A stretch of 64,000 nt of DNA. Source: a bacterium. GTDB taxonomy: Bacteria > Patescibacteriota > Microgenomatia > UBA1406 > GWC2-37-13. The notes below the pieces were generated by a model. The model searched no databases and was not told the DNA's origin. It was given only the letters and a program-made list of their open reading frames with translations. Below, one piece after another: positions 50,601 to 59,800 of the stretch. Position numbers and translations under genes: made by a program. Numbering within the stretch: the stretch's first letter is position 1; every line of letters starts with the position of its first letter. The DNA lies in NCBI GenBank assembly GCA_029573715.1, contig JAKQDR010000261.1:1-64000 (forward strand). The letters run 5' to 3'.

Positions 50601-53600
50601 GATGTGGTGGTTTTCGGCTCACCTGCATCCCATTGCTGATTGTTATTTTGATCAATGAAAATCTCCCAACCGCTGAGCAATTCCTCTCTATCATTTACCC
50701 CATTGCGATTTGCATCATTCCATTTGTAGCCATGGATGTCATATGATTGTGTGTTTGTGATTTGACATACTCTTTCTCCATCGGAGGGTACCAATATGCC
50801 AGAGCACGAGTTGCTTGTTTGTTCCCAGTTTGAAGGCACATCTTCACTCACTGAGTATATGTTTGGTTCAACAGTGAACGTATAGTCAGCCACATCCGTT
50901 ACACTGCCGGTGGCCGCCCCATACACCTGACCACCACCTGAGACGGTGACACTAAACTCTGTCGGGTCGCCCGATGGAATTGTGGTTTTCTGAACTCTCA
51001 GTTGGCCCGTCACCAAGCGATTCTCAAAAATTACTGTGGTGTCTTGCTCGCTCACCGTGACTGGGGCAGGGAATAAGGCTGAATCTTGGCCATTTACCTG
51101 CGTTGATACATGGCTCCAATGAGCTTGTGGTAGTTCAAATGCTACATAATCACCATATGGCACATCCTCCAAAGTGACACAGCCATTATCACCGGTGACA
51201 CCAGTTGCCAGCACCTCATGAATTCGTGCGCGGAAATTGCCATTATTAAGATTGTCGTTGTATTGGTTGTCCCAAACGTTCAAATTAAGATTACCGCCAG
51301 CAAAACCTGATACCAGAGTGGTGTATTGGTGAGCTGGGCTGTAACCACCCCACGCAATATTTTGACCACCAACTTTGAGTTCTAAACCTCCCACGGTTGA
51401 AAGCTGATCTCCACTCACCCAGCCATCAGCGCCCATGGGGACATTAAGCGGTCTGTATGAAAAGCCGGCATCTGCAATCATTGCTGAATTACCATAGCGA
51501 TAGGTGCCAAAGGCAAATACCACATGATCACCAGCTGGCAACGAGGCATCGATGCCACTACCATTTGTTACCGGAATCTGATCATTAAAAAGCGGGTTTT
51601 GCTGTGCCAATCCTACGGTCCAATTTGCCAGAGGTTGATCGTCACCGTCAACCTTACAGATCGTTACGTCTTTTTGAACAGGTGCATTGAAAGCGACACA
51701 GTAGTAGCTTTGACCAGATTGAGGAGAAACTATTTGATCGAAATTATCATAATTTGCCACATCCGTATGACAATACATTTCAGCGCTTACATTGCTACCG
51801 GGGCTTGCTTGGGGCGGGTAGCTGAATGGTACATAGTCTGCTTTCAAGCTTTCTCGCACCCATATACCTGGAGCGCTCTCTAAGTTGTTGATGGAGACCT
51901 CAGTAACACCATTTTCATTGGTGGGACCGAATGTTTTCCATTGATTGTAAGCAGTGCCTGTTTGCGTATTTGGTCCACAGTAAGGCACATTACACATACC
52001 TGATGAAGATTGACCAGCAGCAAGACCTAAAACTTCACCACTCAGCTTGTCAACACCCTGTTGACCTGATTTATCGGCGAAGCCCCATTGGAAATCCCAA
52101 TCCTGAGCAAACCAACATTTGCCATTTGAATTATTTACAAAGTTTTGCGCAGTGTTTGCATTGATGTTCGCACCATTGTGCCAGTTGGGTAGATATGTTT
52201 CATTCTCACATATAATTTTATGTGCGATTATCTTAGTGGGCGGTTTTGGTTCTTCACATACCTGCTCAACCACATCTACCGCGTCAAGATCATATCCATC
52301 AGCTGTCGCCTCAAGAGCTGGATCGCTGGTGATATCTGTTATCTTGACATACTTGGCCCACAACAAACCTGACCCGTTGAGATCTAAATATCCAATTCCA
52401 TTTCCACCATCTTTGTTGGTGACATTGCCAATACTTACCCATGTTGACCCATCTTGACTGACTTCAACGGTTGCTGTTTCAACGCCATAACTGTTTCTTC
52501 CATTGGTCACTTCGTGGAAAGACAAATCAGGAGCATTGAGCACATCAACGGCATATCCAGAAAGCTCAAGTATGATGGTCCCTCCATAGCCCAAAGAATA
52601 AAACTGCCCATCTGCAGGGCCAACCGCTTTCCATGGATTCATACGGGCCACATCAGTGATAGGAGTGCCATTTTTACGAAGCCCCTGGGTGTGTGACACA
52701 TAATTGCCCGACCATGCAGCACCTTGCACACACGCAATTGGTGTCGGGGTTGTGGTTGGTGTGTTGGTGGGTGTGGGAGTACTGGTTGCGGTTGGAGTGG
52801 GGGTCGCTCCTTGCTCCGTACAGGCAACGCTCACATCATCAACAAACATGCCGAGTGAGTCAGTCATTCCGATTTCAATGAAACTGATTCTTGTAAGGCT
52901 GGTGGTGGCAACAAAAGTATAACTTTCTGCTTGCCAGTTGGTGCTACTACCACCTGCAAGATTGCCACTATTAAACATCTCAGTATTACCAACGACAACT
53001 TGCAAATGATTATTATTATGGTTTGGTCTGGCAGAATACTTCCAACCAAGTGTGTACTCATATCCGGGAATAGTTGGGATGTCTTGTGAAAGCGCAATAG
53101 AGGCAGGTTCACCACTAAACCCATCGCTGGGCCCCGTCCAATCGGTATCTAGCTCCACATATTGTGCACCACTTGCTGGCAGCCAACCGTTCACCCCTTG
53201 ATGCACTTCGGTTTTTGGCTCAGGGCGAGTGTTACCATTGTAATCTGAAAAGCCACCATACCACTCAGCTGTCCAGCCAGCCATTTGTGCGTTATTAAAC
53301 ACATCCCAACCAGTACCTTGGCTCACAACTGGTGTTTCAAAACTACCATTGGCAACCATTTCTTGTCGGCATTCATTTATCCAGGTACACTCACTTGAGC
53401 AACTGGATTGACCATTGAGCGGGCCATAATCACATTGTTCATTGTCATTTTCTATGCCATCGCCACATCTACCAGCAGGTGGAGTGGAAGTCGGCGTGGA
53501 GGTGGGTGTGGGGGTATTGGTTGGAGTAAACGTTGGGGTAGCAGTTGGAGATACACCAGGAATATTACAGTCATTATTCCATATCGCTTGTCCCTCGGTA

Positions 53601-55138
53601 GTCCAGTTTTTACCAGGGTAAGTGCATATCCCGGAATCACAAGAATAGTAGAAGGGTGGGATGATGTCTCCCCATGGAACACTCGGATACACACCACCAT
53701 TGTGGCCATCATGACCTTGAACGTCTGCGCTCTTACTTGGATTCATACTATTGTAAGGATTTGCGTGTGCACTGGTGGAGTGACAAATAGTTACCTTGTC
53801 GCAATCAGTATCGCTGGTATTTGCAAGCCCGGGAGAGATACAACTTAATATAAAGTCAGCGCTGTTGTCATTGGTATCCTGACCATCGGGAAAGCGAGAA
53901 AGTCCTACCGTTCCAAGTGATACATTGTCGGCAATTGTTCCCGCTGTTTCGGTATATCCAGGTGTATCGCCTCCGTAACTTACGGTGTCAACAAGAACTT
54001 CGGATGAAGCAGATTTAAAAAATAGTGCAACCGCATCCGGACCTTGTTGGAGTAAATTAGTATCCGGGGAAACGTCCATGTCACAATTTGGGGTATTACC
54101 GCTTTGCGCACAAATTACGAAATAGTCTCCAGATGCGAGGCTTACGTTTGGAAGATCGAAGGCATGGCCAATTGATGGAGGCGCACCGTTATTGATTGTC
54201 CGCACCTCATAATTGTCTAGATTAACAGCTGTTTGACCGTTATTTTTGATCTCGATAAATTCAGCATCATCAGTCCCCGGCTGATCATAGTCAATTTCAT
54301 TAATCACTAGAAGCTCTGATGGTGTAGGAGTGGGGGTATTGGTCGGGAGGGCATCAAGCCCATCGCAATCTTGATCGATTCCATCACCGGCAATTTCGGG
54401 CGCGCCAGGATAAACGGAAGAGTCACTATCGTTGCAATCGGTATTATCAGCTACATAACCGACTGGTGCCGAACAGGCTTGAACGGTACTGTCATTATCC
54501 CCGTAACCATCGCCATCGGCATCGAGATAGTAGGTAGAAGAAACGCAAGTAGGAGTGGGGGTAAGTGACGGCTGAATCGTGTTCACATCCTCAAGCCACT
54601 TTTTATTATCTTCAGTAAGCTCAAGCAGGTTGCTCACATCGTTGTCATTTTCAATCTTCCCTTCGCCAACAAGTGAGAATGCATTGCTCTCCTCTAATAT
54701 ATACCTATGCTCATACGCCCAGGATAAATCCTCAACCTGCACTTTCACGAGTGCGCGCTTTACTTCATGATCAATGCAATCAACTGCAGAGCATGTACCT
54801 GCATACAATTTCTTTTTGAAAATACCCGATGCATCTTCACCTTTTCCTTCTAATCCTTCAACCTGATACCCGTCATCTTTCACTCGAGTATATGCCACAA
54901 CATAGCTAACTTCTGAAGACGTATTTACCGAAAGTTCAAGCTCATTTTTTGAAACATCAAATGTGACAGATAGCACAGGCGGAGCGTCAGCATAAGCAAT
55001 TTGTGAGCTCACTCCATACGCGAAATAGGGGAGATAGCTATTCGCCAAAAGCATAGTGGTGGTGAGGAGAGAGAAGATCTTCCGGAGTGCAGCCTTATAA
55101 ACTCGTATATGGGTTAGAGAACGAGTGAGGTTTCTCAT
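47666..55138 (-). CDS. Giant multidomain surface protein with internal LPATG sorting signal
   Basis: The 2490-residue protein has a signal peptide (RKIFSLLTTTMLLANSYLPYFAYG). In order follow a MopE-like calcium motif (YYLDADGDGYGDN, about 200), a lamin-tail-like domain (VINEIDYDQPGTDDAEFIEI, about 275), Thr/Pro linkers near 270, 540 and 790, a CGDGIENDNEQCDYG motif, a DUF642-like carbohydrate-binding-type domain (VANGSFETP, about 590), Cys-rich beta domains (970-1320), two SdrD B-like domains (about 1465 and 1590), a DUF11 domain (about 1915), and RRLPATGVAS with a transmembrane helix and KTR near 2100. The protein then continues for 358 residues: a second signal-like helix (MIAILLTIFGVLSVYVYG), beta domains and a final transmembrane helix. 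It looks like two surface proteins joined in frame. The sortase follows. Confidence 0.92.
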   Translation of the reverse strand: MRNLTRSLTHIRVYKAALRKIFSLLTTTMLLANSYLPYFAYGVSSQIAYADAPPVLSVTFDVSKNELELSVNTSSEVSYVVAYTRVKDDGYQVEGLEGKGEDASGIFKKKLYAGTCSAVDCIDHEVKRALVKVQVEDLSWAYEHRYILEESNAFSLVGEGKIENDNDVSNLLELTEDNKKWLEDVNTIQPSLTPTPTCVSSTYYLDADGDGYGDNDSTVQACSAPVGYVADNTDCNDSDSSVYPGAPEIAGDGIDQDCDGLDALPTNTPTPTPSELLVINEIDYDQPGTDDAEFIEIKNNGQTAVNLDNYEVRTINNGAPPSIGHAFDLPNVSLASGDYFVICAQSGNTPNCDMDVSPDTNLLQQGPDAVALFFKSASSEVLVDTVSYGGDTPGYTETAGTIADNVSLGTVGLSRFPDGQDTNDNSADFILSCISPGLANTSDTDCDKVTICHSTSAHANPYNSMNPSKSADVQGHDGHNGGVYPSVPWGDIIPPFYYSCDSGICTYPGKNWTTEGQAIWNNDCNIPGVSPTATPTFTPTNTPTPTSTPTSTPPAGRCGDGIENDNEQCDYGPLNGQSSCSSECTWINECRQEMVANGSFETPVVSQGTGWDVFNNAQMAGWTAEWYGGFSDYNGNTRPEPKTEVHQGVNGWLPASGAQYVELDTDWTGPSDGFSGEPASIALSQDIPTIPGYEYTLGWKYSARPNHNNNHLQVVVGNTEMFNSGNLAGGSSTNWQAESYTFVATTSLTRISFIEIGMTDSLGMFVDDVSVACTEQGATPTPTATSTPTPTNTPTTTPTPIACVQGAAWSGNYVSHTQGLRKNGTPITDVARMNPWKAVGPADGQFYSLGYGGTIILELSGYAVDVLNAPDLSFHEVTNGRNSYGVETATVEVSQDGSTWVSIGNVTNKDGGNGIGYLDLNGSGLLWAKYVKITDITSDPALEATADGYDLDAVDVVEQVCEEPKPPTKIIAHKIICENETYLPNWHNGANINANTAQNFVNNSNGKCWFAQDWDFQWGFADKSGQQGVDKLSGEVLGLAAGQSSSGMCNVPYCGPNTQTGTAYNQWKTFGPTNENGVTEVSINNLESAPGIWVRESLKADYVPFSYPPQASPGSNVSAEMYCHTDVANYDNFDQIVSPQSGQSYYCVAFNAPVQKDVTICKVDGDDQPLANWTVGLAQQNPLFNDQIPVTNGSGIDASLPAGDHVVFAFGTYRYGNSAMIADAGFSYRPLNVPMGADGWVSGDQLSTVGGLELKVGGQNIAWGGYSPAHQYTTLVSGFAGGNLNLNVWDNQYNDNLNNGNFRARIHEVLATGVTGDNGCVTLEDVPYGDYVAFELPQAHWSHVSTQVNGQDSALFPAPVTVSEQDTTVIFENRLVTGQLRVQKTTIPSGDPTEFSVTVSGGGQVYGAATGSVTDVADYTFTVEPNIYSVSEDVPSNWEQTSNSCSGILVPSDGERVCQITNTQSYDIHGYKWNDANRNGVNDREELLSGWEIFIDQNNNQQWDAGEPKTTTSGDDEHYGWYWFEGLLAGTYDVCEVVQSGWAQTYPVDPICHTVTLPDLNPRGMAVSVNMVAGPEYNFGNTQYGDVVVYKFHDLNNNGQRDNGEPLLPNWDITMSLTDGPTTTQSTDSSGSTTFVLGAGDYVLDEIMQEGWYQSNIYCEGAQEGVKITQDGWAYGHHGMCSRWNKCGDAATCALKACQANGYDRLVSYGDARPCTQFENCSLFHNIDIDLSYQEEWGNWCDVMGVTDIYCSNGSMSSPTPTPTPIDGDESVGLIDRILGVSSVFAQKEDENGSYRSGLAVTVEPGEQKTCYVGNYQKATITVNKNVINHVDQDITDDFPFDVDAGEMLGTHVITETSPHVFTVNPGTYTFQEINIDSRYYLDAMLGDENAGVSDMQVTVLSGASKSVTFVNKKVEPVLRISKFNDKWPTPQAVGADVTYTITIEVLDNDMVDVKVIDLPPGGFAYKSGSWKALKNGVPYSIPQPVYSSPGTWLLGNLAMGDVVVLTYVATIGTDSKPGVYKDLAWAYGCADSTSCAIDKADMVLASSADSTKTDPGIITDTVVGTQIEIEKVGTPSNTINILEKRDLGNVLGATSARRLPATGVASILVILGFAQLLVGLMIGLWYLFKTRMKYTPKMIAILLTIFGVLSVYVYGNTPAVHAALADEIVVRVEQPRSPTNEGFNLGFVALDMMNRQLTARCYVKSPKNSWNFTQFGSDITLKAGGDSGACKVETGALAEGDNIYEVRVTVLGSPASPYVAQAETITVKYISTSTRPGNPRNYDRFDLSSCEKKITFWSADDGGKTVRVEVYRGDSTEFTLNDGTKVATFTIGSNTQATHVELVPDCNKKYYYALRAFDAAGNYSDPVGDKVVETVTSSTGSTSAEVIEEGALIVQGSGGTGGQVLGEQDGLTAQPSPKGKAEGEVLGEKVATPESALPPLDNLVEEGASRSVWAFVGVGLLVGGLAYAWYYRARQKNKTEQIQTPQTKK

Positions 55139-55234
55139 TGGTAAAAATACGAAATGTATTTGGCCCGATTATACACCCCTTACAACCTCTGTCAATGGTA
55201 TTGCGCATTGTCAAAATAAGCTATGCAGAAAAAC

Positions 55235-56281
55235 CTAACACGCAGATGCGATCGCAGCAACCAAACGAGAAATTGTAGTGTCATCAAGTACCGAAACAAA
55301 CACTACGTTTGAGGCTAAGCCTTGAGCGATTTTCTCAAGCTTAAACCTCGCCGTATCATCGCACAATACATCTACTTTTGTCAAGACCAACATTTCTTGC
55401 TTCTTAAGCAAATCAGGATTATAAGCTGCAAGCTCTTGGCGAATTTTTTGGTAGTCTGCCACCATATCAGCAGTTTCACAACTTATACAATGGAGAAGCA
55501 CCCGCACTTTCTCAATGTGTTTTAAGAATTTGTCACCGAGCCCTTTGCCTTCTGATGCTCCTTCAATAAGCCCCGGTATATCCGCCAATATAATTCGTTT
55601 CTCCTCACTTTGTACTTTTTGCCCTGCTTGCCCCTCGAAGTCTTGACGAAGTGGGGCTTGCCCCTCGAAGTCTTGACGAAGTGGGGTACTCTGTACTTTC
55701 AGTATTCCTAAGTTTGGTTCAAGCGTCGTAAATGGATAGTTTGCCACTTTCGCGTGAGCATCAGTGAGCACATTGAGAAGGCTACTTTTCCCCGCATTAG
55801 GAAGCCCAATGAGCCCACAATCGGCAATCAGCCGCATAATGACATGAAACTTTCTCTTTTGACCTGGCTTTCCAGGATATGCGGTGGAGAATACTCCTTG
55901 GTTTTTACGAGATACCGATGCATTACCCCAACCACCCTGCCCTCCCTTACACAACAACACAGGTTTCCCTTGCGTAAGCTCAATCGATTCATGAGTCACC
56001 GTATCTATGAGCAACGTGCCGATAGGGAAGCGGAGCGTAAGATTTTCACCGTCTTTGCCATTTTTTGTTGATGATCTGCCCACCTGTCCGTCGGGAGCAT
56101 GATACGATAGAGTGCGCGTGTATTTAAGAAGCGTAGAGAGATTGGGGTCCACGACCGCATACAGATCACCACCCCGACCACCATCACCACCTGCAGGCTT
56201 GCCATAATTAGGGAAAAAAGCAACTCTTCCATCGCCTCCATCTCCCGCCTCAACCAATATTATTGCTTCATCAATAAGCAT
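55235..56281 (-). CDS. obg: GTPase Obg/CgtA
   Basis: Obg is a ribosome-assembly GTPase. From the ATG at 56281 the protein has 348 residues; this start gives the standard N-terminus MLIDEAIILVEAGDGGDGR and lies 7 nt from a TACAAT box, whereas the tracked start is 18 codons upstream. The glycine-rich Obg fold (GGDGGRGGD) is followed by the G domain: G1 GLPNAGKSS, G3 DIPGLIEGA, G4 TKVD. Between switch I (TLEPNLGIL) and G3 lies an insertion of about 30 residues containing a doubled APLRQDFEGQ unit and two KVQS pieces, encoded by repeats. It has no long C-terminal domain. Confidence 0.95.
   Translation of the reverse strand: MLIDEAIILVEAGDGGDGRVAFFPNYGKPAGGDGGRGGDLYAVVDPNLSTLLKYTRTLSYHAPDGQVGRSSTKNGKDGENLTLRFPIGTLLIDTVTHESIELTQGKPVLLCKGGQGGWGNASVSRKNQGVFSTAYPGKPGQKRKFHVIMRLIADCGLIGLPNAGKSSLLNVLTDAHAKVANYPFTTLEPNLGILKVQSTPLRQDFEGQAPLRQDFEGQAGQKVQSEEKRIILADIPGLIEGASEGKGLGDKFLKHIEKVRVLLHCISCETADMVADYQKIRQELAAYNPDLLKKQEMLVLTKVDVLCDDTARFKLEKIAQGLASNVVFVSVLDDTTISRLVAAIASAC
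55606..55701 (-). repeat. Composite repeat insertion inside obg
   Basis: On the coding strand the insertion begins CTGAAAGTACAGAGTA and ends AAAAAGTACAAAGTGAG; these flank two 30-bp tandem units at 55627-55686. Both flanks belong to the AGAGTACAAAGT repeat class found in hflX and the ygcG-like gene. Confidence 0.65.
55627..55686 (-). repeat. Two exact 30-bp tandem repeats in obg
   Basis: CTTGCCCCTCGAAGTCTTGA followed by CGAAGTGGGG occurs twice in direct succession (plus-strand reading). It codes for APLRQDFEGQ twice. The exact identity points to recent duplication. Confidence 0.9.
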
Positions 56282-56288
56282 GAATCTC

Positions 56289-56294
56289 ATTGTA
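56289..56294 (-). promoter_or_regulatory. -10 element for obg
   Basis: TACAAT ends 7 nt before the ATG at 56281; the ATG two codons earlier overlaps it and is ruled out. Confidence 0.55.
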
Positions 56295-56352
56295 ATGCAC
56301 ATAAAGAGAAAATCCATTCTGACATGACGAAACACTCAGCCTCAACTTGAGC

Positions 56353-56382
56353 TTGACTTTCCTGTTCGTCTGAGCGTACAAT
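56353..56382 (+). promoter_or_regulatory. Sigma70-type promoter of the 64-residue gene
   Basis: TTGACT (56353-56358), an 18-bp spacer and TACAAT (56377-56382). Transcription should start near 56389, giving a leader of about 22 nt with a Shine-Dalgarno. Confidence 0.65.
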
Positions 56383-56391
56383 GAGCTCGAA

Positions 56392-56400
56392 AAGGAGGTG
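56392..56400 (+). promoter_or_regulatory. Strong Shine-Dalgarno of the 64-residue gene
   Basis: AAGGAGGTG with GGAGG about 12 nt before the ATG at 56411. It is one of only two clear Shine-Dalgarno sequences in the window; the other precedes the RRM gene. Confidence 0.7.
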
Positions 56401-56410
56401 AACTCAAACT

Positions 56411-56605
56411 ATGGCAGTCAAATTTTACGATGTAAAACTTCGCAAAGAAGTACATCTTGATGAAAAAGATGTTAAAACAGTAGAGTACAAACGCGAAACA
56501 AAAGATGGCAAAACACAAGTGCGCTATGCGCTTCGTGGCAAGACATCTGATGGACGCAATCTCACAAAGTTTGTGAGCAAAGCAGATTATGACAAAATGA
56601 AATGA
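56411..56605 (+). CDS. Small conserved-looking basic protein (64 residues)
   Basis: I cannot name the family, but the gene is convincing. It has a full promoter, a perfect Shine-Dalgarno and a downstream terminator-like hairpin. The protein is highly charged with a beta-rich pattern (VKFYDVKLRKEVHLDEKDVKT, TQVRYALRGKTSDGRNLTKFVSK), similar in style to small DNA- or ribosome-binding proteins. High expression is likely. Confidence 0.8.
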   Translation: MAVKFYDVKLRKEVHLDEKDVKTVEYKRETKDGKTQVRYALRGKTSDGRNLTKFVSKADYDKMK

Positions 56606-56616
56606 GCATCTTACAC

Positions 56617-56671
56617 AAAAATCCCTTCACTTTAAACTAGAGATAATGATTGAATAGTGAGGGGATTTTTG
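56617..56671. terminator. Bidirectional terminator-like hairpin
   Basis: AAAAATCCCTTCACT and AGTGAGGGGATTTTT pair over 15 bp with one mismatch and a loop of about 25 nt, ending in a T-run on both strands. It lies just after the 64-residue gene. Confidence 0.7.
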
Positions 56672-56877
56672 ATAAACCACCCTTCCACGCCCACTTCCAA
56701 CCAATTCTGCATCCCTCTCATCAACTGGTGCTAGTAGGGGAGGCCGACATTTATCCATAGTTCATTGAAAGTGGACGCGTGTGTCATATATAGTGAATTG
56801 CTTATTGCAAAAACAGTAAAGCTATATGCTTTAGGTTATCGTTGACATGTGAGAGTTTAAATTGATAGTATGAGTCT

Positions 56878-59800
56878 GTGTTTATACAAAAAAGCCGCAT
56901 ATCCTTACTTATATTGCTGGGAATACTGTTGAGCAGTGTGTTAGTGCTTTCAAAAGTAATTGCTAGCTCGAATCCGACAATTACTCTTACCACACCAAAC
57001 GTAATTTCAACCGATCAAAGCTCGGTTGCTATTTCAGGAAATGCTGTTCCTGGAAATTTTGATATTGCAAGTGTCAAGTATCGAGTTGATACCGTGTCTG
57101 ACGATTGGCTCCCATGTACTGTATCGCCATCAGATCCCGATCGAGTTAATATCATAAGAGATGCTTTATTCTCATCAGGCACTGGAGAGGGAATTGGTCC
57201 TGATAGCGATGCACAATATACTCTATTGCAATCAGATGGCAAGCTCGTGGTTGGGGGCTATTTCTTAACAATAAATGGGGTAAGAGTGAGTGGAATTGCT
57301 CGTTATAACACCAATGGAACTTTAGACACAAGTTTTAATTCTGGAACTGGGTTGGATGGCGACGGCATTGAGGGTATGGCCCTTCTGCCTGACGATAAAA
57401 TTCTCATTGGAGGATACTTTTCGACATACAATGGAGTGGCTCGCGATGGAATTGCTCGACTCAATGTCGATGGGTCGCTTGACACGAGTTTTAATCCGGG
57501 GAGTGGCATGGATGGTGGAGCTGTGTACTCATTTGCAGTCCAACCAGACGGAAAAATTCTCATTGGGGGGTGGTTTACCACATTTAACGGCACAGGAAGA
57601 AGTAATATTGCTCGACTCAATGTCGATGGGTCGCTTGACACAAGTTTTGATCCGGGGAGTGGGGCGGGTGGCGGTGTCTACTCTATTGTACTTCAACCAG
57701 ATGGGAAAATACTGATAGGAGGATACTTCACCTCATACAATGGGGTTGGTCGCAACAGGATAGCGCGACTCAACGCCGATGGGTCACTTGACACAAGTTT
57801 TGATCCGGGGAGTGGGACAAATAATGAGATTTACAGTATGACTATCCAAAGTGACGGGAAAATATTAGCAGGAGGTCGCTTCACTACATATGACGGAGTA
57901 AATAGGAGTAGAATCGCGCGAATCAATACTGATGGGTCGCTTGACACGAGTTTTAATCCGGGGAGTGGAGCGATAAGTACACTTGATTTTTCTACTAGTA
58001 TCAAAGCTCTCATACTCCTCCCCGATAACAAACTACTAATTAGCGGATACTTCAACTCATATAATGGGACAAGCATTAATATGATAGCTCGACTTAATGC
58101 TGATGGGTCGCTTGACACGAGTTTTGATCCGGGGAGTGGGGCAAGTAGCACTATTTTTAACATTCATCTCAGACCTGATTACAAAATCGTTATTAGTGGA
58201 TATTTTACGTCATTTAATGGATTCGCCAGAGAAGCTCTCGCCCAACTCAATCCTGATGGAACACTTGATGTGGGTTTTAATGCTACTACAGGGCTCAATG
58301 GTAATGTAAATGCACTCACAACACAGAGTGACGGTAAAGTTATTGTGGGAGGGACATTTACGACATATAAAGATGTAATCAGACGCAATATCGCGCGACT
58401 CAACGCCGATGGATCGCTTGACACGAGTTTTGATCCAGGGAGTGGAGCGAGTAGCACTGTTTCCTCTATTGTGCTTCAACCAGATGGAAAGATGCTCATA
58501 GGGGGTTCTTTCACCTCATATAATGGGGTTGGTCGAAACAGGATAGCCCGACTCAACGCCGATGGATCGCTTGACACGAGTTTTGATCCGGGGAGTGGAG
58601 CAAGTAGCACTGTTTACTCTATTGTGCTTCAACCAGATGGGAAAATACTGATAGGAGGATACTTCACCTCATATAATGGCGTTGGTCGAAACAGGATAGC
58701 GCGACTCAACGCCGATGGGTCGCTTGACACGAGTTTTAATCCGGGGACTGGTACGGCGGCCACAGTAGCTTATATGAACAGCATTAATTCTCTTGCACTC
58801 CTCCCCGATAACAAACTACTAATTAGCGGATACTTCAACTCATATAATGGAGTAAACATTAATATGATTGCTCGTATTAATAGCGATGGATCACTTGACA
58901 CGAGTTTTAATCCAGGGAGTGGGGCAAGTAGCACTATCTACTCTCTGCTACTGCAACCAGATGGAAAGATGCTCATAGGGGGTGCTTTCACCTCATATAA
59001 TGGGGTTGGTCGAAACAGGATAGCGCGACTCAACGCCGATGGGACGCTTGACACAAGTTTTGATCCGGGGAGTGGAGCAAGCAATGACGTTAGGAGTATG
59101 ACTGTCCAAAGTGACGGGAAAATATTAGTAGGAGGTGGCTTCACTACATATGACGGAGTAAATAGGGGCAGACTTGCTCGTATTAATAGCGATGGATCAC
59201 TTGACACAAGTTTTAATCCAGGGAGTGGGGCAGACTCATATAATGCATATGTTACGCATATACACTATCAATCTGATGACGCCATAATTATTGGAGGCGG
59301 GTTCACTTCATACAACTCTCAACCTGCGAATTATCTGTTAAGAATATATGAGGCCGGAGAAGAACGCAGTTTTACATGCACCGTTGAACTTTCTTCATTT
59401 TCTCCAGGCACGTACTCAATCTATCTGCTTGCTGAAGATATCAATGGCGGAACCTCTGGCGACACAACAACACTAGTGAACGTAAATTATCAAACTAACA
59501 TTTCAGATGTCGACAGCATACAAACTACCCCAGCAACCTCCAGTCATACTCCCACCCTCCCCCCAGAAATCCAAAGAAGATTAGATTGGGGGTATGATGC
59601 AAATGGTGAATGCGTGTCACAAAAACCAGGAGGAATGCCTGAGATATTTAGAATCGATGTGACAGACACAAAAGCCACTCTATACATTGCACCTCCCTCT
59701 AAACCATATAACACATTTACGATCAGTTACAAAGAAGTAGGGAGTGTTGCGTGGGGATTTGAACACCCTGTCTATGCAGACTCTCCTGAGTATGCCATAG

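Noticed and set aside
57303-59207. Series of minus-strand ORFs opposite the delta-60 repeats
   Set aside because: They repeat with the same period as the sense repeats and are shadows.
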